From an uncultured Lachnospiraceae bacterium (GTDB taxonomy: Bacteria; Bacillota_A; Clostridia; Lachnospirales; Lachnospiraceae), in contig CADAHD010000012.1 of the NCBI GenBank assembly GCA_902787595.1, positions 1 through 16,882 on the forward strand: 16,882 bases of DNA, written 5' to 3'. Below the pieces are notes generated by a model. The model did no database searches. It saw only the letters and a program-made list of their open reading frames with translations, and was not told the origin of the DNA. The translations under genes and the position numbers were made by a program. Positions within the stretch are counted from its first letter, which is position 1. Every line of letters starts with the position of its first letter. Positions 1 to 5,578 of the stretch are shown here, one piece after another.

Positions 1-282
1 CTGCAGCGGAGCCGCTCGGATAAGCCCGTCGCCAAGGCAGCCGCGATAGTGATCACCATGCTGTCGTGGAATGTTTTTCTGGCAGCGGCAGTAGCACTGT
101 ATACGCTTTTAGTAGGTAATATATGGGAGCTGACGGCGGGAACTGTGTTTGAAAACCTTCCCTTCCCGCTCCTCACAGTATTAGCTGTAATAGTACTTGA
201 AGCCCTTGGGCCGGTCATAAGCATTGCCTATGGGCAGTTTATAAACTTTATGAACAGATACATAAAATATCACAGATCCTGA
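1..282 (+). CDS. C-terminal part of an unrecognised membrane protein (5' end outside window)
   Basis: The frame is open from the first base, so this is the 3' end of a longer gene. A GTG at 49 is only an internal possibility with no good ribosome binding site. The visible 93 residues begin with a basic stretch (LQRSRSDKPVAKAA) and then hold two strongly hydrophobic segments, roughly residues 16-43 and 55-80, followed by a short basic tail ending KYHRS. This fits the end of a multi-pass inner-membrane protein with a cytoplasmic tail. I do not recognise the family and assign no function. Its stop codon (280-282) lies inside a short inverted repeat described separately. The next gene, trxA, starts 36 bases downstream, so co-transcription is possible. 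Confidence 0.6.
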   Translation: MQRSRSDKPVAKAAAIVITMLSWNVFLAAAVALYTLLVGNIWELTAGTVFENLPFPLLTVLAVIVLEALGPVISIAYGQFINFMNRYIKYHRS

Positions 283-293
283 CATAAGGATCT
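274..293. repeat. 7-bp hairpin, short member of the ATCCTGA...AAGGATC repeat
   Basis: AGATCCT (274-280) pairs perfectly with AGGATCT (287-293) around a 6-base loop, GACATA. The ends, ATCCTGA (276-282) and AAGGATC (286-292), match the ends of the longer copy at 15214-15241 with the middle missing. No T-run follows, so it is not a standard intrinsic terminator. The TGA of the repeat end is the stop codon of the preceding gene. Confidence 0.55.
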
Positions 294-305
294 TGATCAA
301 AGAAT

Positions 306-310
306 GGAGG
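306..310 (+). promoter_or_regulatory. Ribosome binding site fixing the trxA start
   Basis: GGAGG at 306-310 sits 8 bases before the ATG at 319. The earlier in-frame ATG at 304 overlaps this site and so cannot be served by it. This selects 319 as the start and gives a 104-residue protein, the normal thioredoxin length. Confidence 0.8.
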
Positions 311-318
311 TAATTAAA

Positions 319-633
319 ATGGCAGCGATCACATTAACATCAGCTAATTTTGAAGAAGAAGTATTAAAGAGCAACATACCCGTACTGGTGGATTTCTGGG
401 CCGGCTGGTGCGGCCCCTGCAGGATGCTGGGCCCCATGGTCGAGCAGGTTGCGGAGGAATCCGACGGAAGCTTTAAGGTAGGCAAGGTCAACGTGGATGA
501 TGAGGGTGAGCTTGCAGAGAAATACGGCATCATGAACATTCCCGCACTCAAGGTTTTCAAGGGCGGCGAAGTTGTTAAGGAATCCGTAGGAATGATCCCC
601 AAGGATAAGATAAAGGCCCTGCTTTCGGTATGA
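319..633 (+). CDS. trxA: Thioredoxin
   Basis: Cytosolic thiol-disulfide oxidoreductase that reduces protein disulfides and is itself recharged by thioredoxin reductase. The 104-residue product is a single thioredoxin fold with the intact active site WCGPC at residues 30-34 and the cis-proline loop NIPALK with Pro75. The start at 319 is chosen over 304 because GGAGG is at 306-310 and the resulting N-terminus (MAAITLTSANFEEEV) matches the usual family start. It lies 13 bases before trxB, so the electron donor and acceptor pair are very probably co-transcribed. Nothing in the sequence is odd. Confidence 0.95.
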   Translation: MAAITLTSANFEEEVLKSNIPVLVDFWAGWCGPCRMLGPMVEQVAEESDGSFKVGKVNVDDEGELAEKYGIMNIPALKVFKGGEVVKESVGMIPKDKIKALLSV

Positions 634-646
634 TCAGGAGGTAAAA

Positions 647-1546
647 ATGACTGATATCATCATCATAGGCGCCGGGACGGCAGGCCTGTCCGCAGCCATT
701 TATGCATTAAGAGCCGGAAAGAGCGTGCTTCTGATGGAGCAGCTTACCTACGGTGGACAGATAATAAACACGCCCGAGGTGGAAAACTATCCCGGCATAA
801 AGAGCATCTCCGGTTTCGATTTTGCTCAGGGACTTTATGAGCAGGCCGAGGCTCTGGGCGCAGAGCTCAAATATGAGCAGGTCACAGGCATAGAGGACGG
901 AGAAGTCAAGAAGGTAAAGACAAGCGGCGGAGAGTATGAGTGCAAGGCCATTATTCTGGCTACAGGCGCAAAGAACAGACCGCTTGGCCTTGATAAGGAG
1001 ACAGAGTTCATAGGCAGCGGCATTTCCTACTGCGCTACCTGCGACGGAGCTTTCTTTAAGGGCAGGGTGGTAGCCGTAAACGGCGGCGGAAATACCGCGC
1101 TGGAGGATGCGCTCTTCTTATCAAATTACTGCAAAAAGGTTTATCTGATACACCGCCGCGATGAATTCCGCGGTGAAGCAAAGCAGGTGGATAAGCTTAA
1201 GGAGAGAGAGAACATCGAATTCGTTCTTAATTCCACCATCACAGAGCTTCTGGGTGAGGATGAGCTCAAAGGCGTAAGGGTGCATGATAAAGTAAGCGGC
1301 GAAGATAAGGACATTGAGCTGGACGGGCTTTTTATCGCCATCGGTCAGATGCCTGAAAATGCTGCATTTGCGCCACTTGTTGAGCTTGATAAAGGCGGAT
1401 ACATCGTGGCAGGAGAGGACTGCAGGACCAATGTGGACGGGATCTATGCGGCCGGCGACTGCCGCACCAAGACCGTGCGCCAGCTTACCACTGCTGCGGC
1501 AGACGGCGCTATAGCGGCTCTGGCAGCCTGCGCATATATAGATTAA
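647..1546 (+). CDS. trxB: Thioredoxin reductase (NADPH)
   Basis: FAD-dependent enzyme that passes electrons from NADPH to thioredoxin. The 299 residues are close to the usual length. The N-terminal FAD site GAGTAGLSA is at residues 8-16, the redox-active CATC pair is at 129-132 (context YCATCDGAFF), and the NADPH site GGGNTALEDA starts near residue 146. HRRDEFR at about 169-175 carries the arginines typical of NADPH-using rather than ferredoxin-using forms. The C-terminal FAD motif YAAGDCR is present near the end, followed by the QLTTAAADGA helix. The start at 647 has the ribosome binding site AGGAGG about 6 bases upstream. It pairs functionally with trxA upstream, and ispE begins 4 bases after its stop codon. 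Confidence 0.95.
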   Translation: MTDIIIIGAGTAGLSAAIYALRAGKSVLLMEQLTYGGQIINTPEVENYPGIKSISGFDFAQGLYEQAEALGAELKYEQVTGIEDGEVKKVKTSGGEYECKAIILATGAKNRPLGLDKETEFIGSGISYCATCDGAFFKGRVVAVNGGGNTALEDALFLSNYCKKVYLIHRRDEFRGEAKQVDKLKERENIEFVLNSTITELLGEDELKGVRVHDKVSGEDKDIELDGLFIAIGQMPENAAFAPLVELDKGGYIVAGEDCRTNVDGIYAAGDCRTKTVRQLTTAAADGAIAALAACAYID

Positions 1547-1550
1547 AGAC

Positions 1551-2447
1551 ATGAAGAGGATAAAGGCATTTGCAAAGATCAATCTGACCCTGGACATAAC
1601 GGGCAGACGCGAAGACGGATATCATCTGCTGCGAAGCATTATGCAGCAGATATATCCGTGCGATTTTGTGGAAGTAAAAAAAGCCGACAGCATAAGCCTT
1701 AAGCTGTTTTGCGATGACGAGCCGGGCAGCAGCCATGATGTGGTGCCGGCGGATGAACGCAACATAGCCTGGAAGGCGGCAGAGCTGATCCTTAAGGAAG
1801 CCGGGATAGACGGCGGCGTGGAGATCATTTTAAAAAAGAGCATTCCCGCGGCAGCAGGACTGGCCGGCGGCAGCACCGATGCGGCTGCCGTGCTCAAAGG
1901 AGTGAACGAGCTGTACGGACTGGGCTATGATGAGGACAAACTCTGCGAGCTGGGAGTCAGGCTGGGCGCAGACGTGCCGTTTTGCATAAGGGGCGGGACT
2001 GCCCTGGCAGAAGGCATAGGCGATAAGCTGACGCCGCTCCCCGCGCCGCAAAAGGCGTATATACTTCTGGTCAAGCCGCCCATAGCGGTTTCCACAAAGC
2101 AGGTATACGAAGCCTATGATGCGCTGGAAGCCGTCGAAAGAGAGGATAAGAGCGGCAGGCTTATCGAACTGCTGAATGAAGGAAAGGCAGAGCCTGAGGC
2201 GCTTTGCGGCTGTCTGATGAATGTACTGGCAGAAGTTACGCAGGAGCAGCATCCTCTGATAAAAGAAATAAAAGAAGATATGACAAAGCTGGGGGCCGAA
2301 GGCTCGCTCATGAGTGGCTCGGGACCTTCCGTATTCGGCATATTCGACGACTGGGATAAGGCAAAGGCTGCTTATGACCGCATGGGAGAGATATATCCCG
2401 ATGCCTACAGGGCGATATGCAGCTTTGCAGACGGTGGAGAAGAATGA
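1551..2447 (+). CDS. ispE: 4-diphosphocytidyl-2-C-methyl-D-erythritol kinase
   Basis: GHMP-family kinase of the MEP isoprenoid pathway. It phosphorylates CDP-methylerythritol at the 2-hydroxyl using ATP, in the cytosol. The 298-residue product starts MKRIKAFAKINLTLDI, with the conserved lysine Lys9 and Asn11. The glycine-rich phosphate loop PAAAGLAGGSTDAA is at residues 99-112, the catalytic aspartate is Asp141 (GADVPF), and the C-terminal GHMP motif SGSGPS is at 255-260. The start has no strong ribosome binding site of its own and lies 4 bases after the trxB stop, so it is probably translationally coupled. Its stop overlaps the next start (ATGA, 2444-2447). The presence of ispE implies that this organism uses the MEP route. 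Confidence 0.94.
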   Translation: MKRIKAFAKINLTLDITGRREDGYHLLRSIMQQIYPCDFVEVKKADSISLKLFCDDEPGSSHDVVPADERNIAWKAAELILKEAGIDGGVEIILKKSIPAAAGLAGGSTDAAAVLKGVNELYGLGYDEDKLCELGVRLGADVPFCIRGGTALAEGIGDKLTPLPAPQKAYILLVKPPIAVSTKQVYEAYDALEAVEREDKSGRLIELLNEGKAEPEALCGCLMNVLAEVTQEQHPLIKEIKEDMTKLGAEGSLMSGSGPSVFGIFDDWDKAKAAYDRMGEIYPDAYRAICSFADGGEE

Positions 2448-2896
2448 CTAAAGACATACTGATATCAATAAAGGGACTGCAGTTTGACGATCCTTCGAGC
2501 AAACAGACGGAGAATCTTGAACTGATAGTTCCCGGCACCTATTACGAAAAAAACGGGACCAAGTACCTGATCTATGAGGAGGAGCCGGAGGGGATCCCCG
2601 AGAAGATACGCACCATGATAAAGGTCCGTCCTGAAAGAGTTGAGCTGTCAAAAAACGGCCCTATGGCCGTTTCACTGTTATTTGCAAAGGGGGAGAAGAA
2701 CTTAAGCCGTTACAACACCCCCTTTGGAGGTCTTATGGTCGGGACCGATACAACCGGTATCGACATTTCCGAAAACGATGATGATATGAATATCGACATC
2801 TCGTATCATCTGGATCTTAATTACGAATACTTTGCAGACTGCCGTGTATCGATACGGGCCTGCTCAAAGGAAATGGGGCAGAGCATGTTTACTTGA
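2444..2896 (+). CDS. DUF1934-like (YwiB-type) beta-barrel protein
   Basis: The product has 150 residues starting MTKDILISIKG. The start at 2444 is preferred over an in-frame ATG at 2417 because it overlaps the ispE stop by four bases (ATGA) and has GGTGGAG at 2433-2439. The motifs ISIKGLQ, the VPGTYYEKNGTKYLIYEE segment, and the late HLDLNYEYFADCRVSIRA segment resemble the DUF1934/YwiB family of small calycin-like barrels. Their function is unknown to me, and the family call rests on remembered resemblance. There is no signal peptide or membrane segment, so it is probably cytosolic. The gene closes the trxA-trxB-ispE run. Its last 8 bases overlap the end of the opposite-strand gene at 2889-3365, and it contains a hairpin that probably ends that gene's transcript. 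Confidence 0.75.
   Translation: MTKDILISIKGLQFDDPSSKQTENLELIVPGTYYEKNGTKYLIYEEEPEGIPEKIRTMIKVRPERVELSKNGPMAVSLLFAKGEKNLSRYNTPFGGLMVGTDTTGIDISENDDDMNIDISYHLDLNYEYFADCRVSIRACSKEMGQSMFT
2650..2672 (-). terminator. Probable intrinsic terminator for the minus-strand gene, inside the DUF1934-like gene
   Basis: AAACGGCC (2653-2660) pairs perfectly with GGCCGTTT (2665-2672) around a 4-base loop. Read on the minus strand, the stem is followed by a run of six T (bases 2655-2650), the layout of a Rho-independent terminator. Read on the plus strand, only TTT follows. It lies about 215 bases downstream of the stop of the minus-strand gene at 2889. Confidence 0.5.
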
Positions 2897-3365
2897 TGGG
2901 CTTTGCTCCTGCCTTTTCCTGAGCCTTTTCAACCAGCTGTTTGAATTTGCTCTTCTTTTTCTGCTCTTTCTGGATCTGGGTACCGTGAATACCCTTTACG
3001 CTCATAAGATACATGCCGGAGATCTCTGCCTTGACTTCTTTCTTAACGGGTACAAGGTCAAATATCTTTTCATCACAGAACATAGTCATTATCTGGGGAC
3101 CGATCTTTACTTTTACAAGAGGGGTCTTAACATTGCGCGCCATCTTGGGCATCTGTGACATTACTGCTTCGGGCAGCTTTGCGTCTTTGAGTTTCATGCG
3201 CTTCTTATCGATAACCAGCAGGGAAACAGTCTGCTTATTGGCTTCCATCATAGCCTGCTGCTCGTTTTGCTGCTTCTGCAGCTTCTTTCCCGCAAAGTAG
3301 AGCAGTACCAGCAGACCGATCACTACGACCAGTACTATTATCAATACTATCAACCAGGTTGGCAT
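2889..3365 (-). CDS. Small membrane-anchored protein of unknown function
   Basis: The product has 158 residues. An N-terminal hydrophobic segment, about residues 4-24 (TWLIVLIIVLVVVIGLLVLL), is followed by a basic charge cluster, so the rest is likely cytoplasmic. Next come a short glutamine-rich helix (about 28-43), a region of predicted beta-strand character (about 46-125, with VSLLVIDKKRMKLK and GPQIMTMFCDEKIFDL), and a lysine-rich tail (KEQKKKSKFKQLVEKAQEK). I do not recognise the family. This strand is chosen over the opposite-strand frames because of the good ribosome binding site AAGGAG upstream of the start and a well-formed promoter (3420-3448). The gene converges on the DUF1934-like gene with an 8-base overlap of coding ends. 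Confidence 0.75.
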   Translation of the reverse strand: MPTWLIVLIIVLVVVIGLLVLLYFAGKKLQKQQNEQQAMMEANKQTVSLLVIDKKRMKLKDAKLPEAVMSQMPKMARNVKTPLVKVKIGPQIMTMFCDEKIFDLVPVKKEVKAEISGMYLMSVKGIHGTQIQKEQKKKSKFKQLVEKAQEKAGAKPIK

Positions 3366-3419
3366 AACTTAAACTCTCCTTAAACTAATGATCTTTCTTG
3401 TTTTTTCACGACATTCTGC

Positions 3420-3448
3420 ATTCTACCATACTTTTCAAATGCTTGCAA
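3420..3448 (-). promoter_or_regulatory. Promoter for the minus-strand membrane protein gene
   Basis: On the minus strand there is TTGCAA (3448-3443), a 17-base spacer, then TAGAAT (3425-3420), preceded by TGG, which gives an extended -10 of TGn type. The -10 box is about 55 bases upstream of the ATG at 3365. The -35 hexamer is a perfect palindrome and is also in place for the plus-strand promoter. Confidence 0.6.
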
Positions 3449-3470
3449 TATGTACAGTTTCTGATAAAAT
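3443..3470 (+). promoter_or_regulatory. Promoter for the FakA-middle-domain / glycosyltransferase / mtnN group
   Basis: TTGCAA (3443-3448), a 16-base spacer, then TAAAAT (3465-3470). The -10 matches TATAAT at five of six positions and the -35 matches TTGACA at four of six. The ATG of the first gene is 35 bases beyond the -10 box. The -35 box is the same six bases used in the opposite direction. Confidence 0.5.
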
Positions 3471-3504
3471 ATCATTAACTATGTACACTTTAGGAGGACT
3501 GCAA

Positions 3505-3765
3505 ATGGACACAATAGAATTTCGTTATGACACCCAGCTTCTGATAGATGGAGACGACCTTGACGAGGACGAGATCAACGATTACATCACCGAGCATTTT
3601 GTAGGGGATTCCCTTCTGGCAGTAGGCGGAGACGGCGATCCGATCAAGATACATTTCCATACAAACGAGCCCTGGAAGATACTGGAATACTGCAGGAGTC
3701 TGGGCGAGATATATGATATCGTAGTAGAAGATATGGACAGACAGTCGAGGGGATTGCAGGGCTGA
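3505..3765 (+). CDS. Stand-alone FakA/YloV middle-domain-like protein
   Basis: The product has 86 residues. The start at 3505 is fixed by AGGAGG at 3492-3497; the frame extends upstream, but an earlier start would lie within or before the promoter. The stretch GDSLLAVGGDGDPIKIHFHT at 34-53 followed by NEP, and the ending GEIYDIVVEDMDRQ (67-80), closely resemble the middle part of the fatty acid kinase subunit FakA (YloV/DAK-like), where the pattern is GDSLVVVG...KVHVHTNDPG and IKIENM..Q. The kinase (DhaL-like) domain and the C-terminal domain are absent. The HxH pair, reported as zinc ligands in FakA, is kept (His50, His52). The cysteine of the usual YCTEF motif appears replaced by aspartate (RYDTQ, Asp9). 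It overlaps the next gene by one base (TGATG), implying coupled translation. Its function is unknown; a regulator or adaptor role is speculation. Confidence 0.7.
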   Translation: MDTIEFRYDTQLLIDGDDLDEDEINDYITEHFVGDSLLAVGGDGDPIKIHFHTNEPWKILEYCRSLGEIYDIVVEDMDRQSRGLQG

Positions 3766-4847
3766 TGAGCATGGATAAGCTGATCGCTCTGGTTCCGGCA
3801 TATTGCCCGGAAAAGAGCATGATCAAATCGGTAGAGGAATTGAGCCATGAGTTTCCGGCAGTGGTCATCGTGGATGACGGCTGCTCGGAAGATTATGCGC
3901 CTGTCTTTGATGCGGTTCGTCCCCTTCCCGGAGTGGTGATCTTAAAGCATCCGGAGAACAGGGGCAAGGGCTGCGCCTTAAAGACCGGTTTTAAATACAT
4001 TCTTGACAATCATCCCGACGCCCTGGGTGTTGTTACCCTGGATGCCGACGGCCAGCATACCGTAAAGGATACGCTGCGCTGCTGTGAAAAGTTCCTTGAG
4101 AATACGGATAGCATAGTATTCGGCTGCAGGGATTTCGAATCCGATGAGAAGATACCGCCGCGCAGCCGTTTCGGAAACAGACTTACGAGCAGACTGATGA
4201 AATTCTTCTGCGATATCAAGCTTTCCGACACGCAGACGGGACTGCGCGTGCATTCCATGAAGTATATGAAGGAACTCACCGAGGTGGCAGGCGAAAGATA
4301 CGAATACGAGATGAACGTTATCTTTGCGCTTAAGGATATGGATGTTCCTTTTGTGGAAGTGCCTATTCAGGTTATTTATCTTGATAATAACGCCAGCTCG
4401 CATTTCAATCCTATTAAGGATTCGATCAAGATATACAAGGTGTTTGTCAAGTTCTGCATATCCTCTTTCGGATCGTTTTTGATAGACATCGCCATCTTTA
4501 CCGTGCTGTGCCATCTTATCGACGCCTATGCGGGAGAGGGCAGCGCCCTTCTGGCCTATGAGGTTTACGTCGCCACGGCCATAGCCCGTATATGTTCGGG
4601 GCTGTTTAACTATAATTTTAACCGCTGGATATTCAAGTCCAAGAGCAAAGTTTCTTCCAGCGGCCCCAAATATCTGCTGGTATGGCTTATACAGATGTGT
4701 ATTTCCGCCTTCTGCGTGGACGGTCTGGTAAAGCTTATCGGCGGCAACAAGAGTCTGACGAAGTTTGTGGTGGATATGATACTCTTCTTCATCAGCTACA
4801 AAGTGCAGCAGTTATGGGTTTTCAAAGCTAAAAAGGAGAAAGATTAA
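3765..4847 (+). CDS. Family-2 glycosyltransferase fused to a GtrA-like membrane domain
   Basis: The product has 360 residues. Residues 1-225 form a GT-A family-2 transferase of the dolichol-phosphate-mannose-synthase type, with VDDG at 36-39, NRGKGCALKTGF at 65-76, the metal-binding DADGQ at 93-97 and the DTQTGLR motif at 155-161. Residues 226-355 form a GtrA-like domain with four hydrophobic segments and the typical FNRWIFK (285-291) and QQLWVF endings. Such proteins generally make an undecaprenyl-phosphate-linked sugar and help move it across the membrane for modification of wall polymers or proteins; the exact sugar cannot be told. The start at 3765 overlaps the preceding stop (TGATG). An ATG two codons later is an alternative. 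mtnN follows after 2 bases. Confidence 0.88.
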   Translation: MSMDKLIALVPAYCPEKSMIKSVEELSHEFPAVVIVDDGCSEDYAPVFDAVRPLPGVVILKHPENRGKGCALKTGFKYILDNHPDALGVVTLDADGQHTVKDTLRCCEKFLENTDSIVFGCRDFESDEKIPPRSRFGNRLTSRLMKFFCDIKLSDTQTGLRVHSMKYMKELTEVAGERYEYEMNVIFALKDMDVPFVEVPIQVIYLDNNASSHFNPIKDSIKIYKVFVKFCISSFGSFLIDIAIFTVLCHLIDAYAGEGSALLAYEVYVATAIARICSGLFNYNFNRWIFKSKSKVSSSGPKYLLVWLIQMCISAFCVDGLVKLIGGNKSLTKFVVDMILFFISYKVQQLWVFKAKKEKD

Positions 4848-4849
4848 GC

Positions 4850-5566
4850 ATGATAGGCATTATTTGCGCTATGCAGGAAGAGCTTAAAGAGATCAAAGAC
4901 GGCATGGAGCCGGACGGCGAACTCAATTATTCCGGAGTTGATTTTTATCTGGGAAAGCTGGAGGGACAGGAAGTGGTATGCGCCGTATGCGGCGTGGGCA
5001 AGGTGTTTGCGGCTATCTGCGCGCAGACCATGATACTCAAATTCCATCCCTCTCTTATTATAAATGTGGGCGTGGCAGGATCCTTGTCGGACAGCCTTAA
5101 TGTGGCAGACATGGTAATAGCCCGTCAGCTGGTGCAGCATGATATGGATGTGACCGCCCTGGGAGTACCCCGCGGACAGATACTGGGCAGCGATATCCGC
5201 TACATACCCACATCCGATGATATACGTGATGAGCTTTTCTCTTCGATAATGCTGCTGAATGCGGAGAAAGCTTTCGGCGACAGGGAAGTAAAGGCGCTTC
5301 AGGGCACCATCGCTTCCGGGGACCAGTTCATCTCTTCAAAAGGCAAGAAGCAGCTTATTGTTGAAGAATTTGAAGCGATCGCATGTGAGATGGAGGGCGC
5401 AGCAATAGCGCAGGTATGTTATGTGAACAAACTGCCTTTCTGCGTATTGCGCGCAATATCCGATTCCGCGGATGCCGGCGCAAAGATGGATTACCCGGCT
5501 TTTGTGGAACTGGCAGCATCCAACAGCGCAAAAGTTATCAAACGTTTCCTGAAGAACAGGAGTTAG
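4850..5566 (+). CDS. mtnN: 5'-methylthioadenosine/S-adenosylhomocysteine nucleosidase
   Basis: Cytosolic enzyme that cleaves adenine from methylthioadenosine and S-adenosylhomocysteine, clearing by-products of methylation and polyamine synthesis and making the AI-2 precursor's parent compound. The 238-residue product starts MIGIICAMQEEL. It has the glycine-rich CGVGKVFAA (47-55) and GVAGSL (74-79), the catalytic-pocket CEMEGAAIA with Glu182, and AISDSAD with Asp205 as general acid. The ribosome binding site AAGGAG is at 4833-4838. It starts 2 bases after the glycosyltransferase stop, so it belongs to that transcript. The large protease gene follows after 12 bases and may share it. Confidence 0.94.
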   Translation: MIGIICAMQEELKEIKDGMEPDGELNYSGVDFYLGKLEGQEVVCAVCGVGKVFAAICAQTMILKFHPSLIINVGVAGSLSDSLNVADMVIARQLVQHDMDVTALGVPRGQILGSDIRYIPTSDDIRDELFSSIMLLNAEKAFGDREVKALQGTIASGDQFISSKGKKQLIVEEFEAIACEMEGAAIAQVCYVNKLPFCVLRAISDSADAGAKMDYPAFVELAASNSAKVIKRFLKNRS

Positions 5567-5578
5567 GAAGGAGGCCCT

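Noticed and set aside
304..318. Start of trxA at the earlier ATG (304)
   Set aside because: That ATG overlaps the GGAGG site, which is correctly placed for 319, and the 319 start gives the normal 104-residue thioredoxin.
2417..2443. Start of the DUF1934-like gene at 2417
   Set aside because: The added residues (MQLCRRWRR) look unlike the family, and 2444 has both a ribosome binding site and the ATGA coupling with ispE.
2832..3300. Plus-strand open frames at 2832-3158 and 3013-3300
   Set aside because: They lie opposite the minus-strand gene, which has a promoter, a ribosome binding site and a sensible membrane-protein layout; the plus frames lack all three.
3388..3504. Longer N-terminus for the FakA-middle-domain gene starting at 3388
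   Set aside because: The extension runs through the promoter region and the AGGAGG site; the extra residues have no relation to the family.
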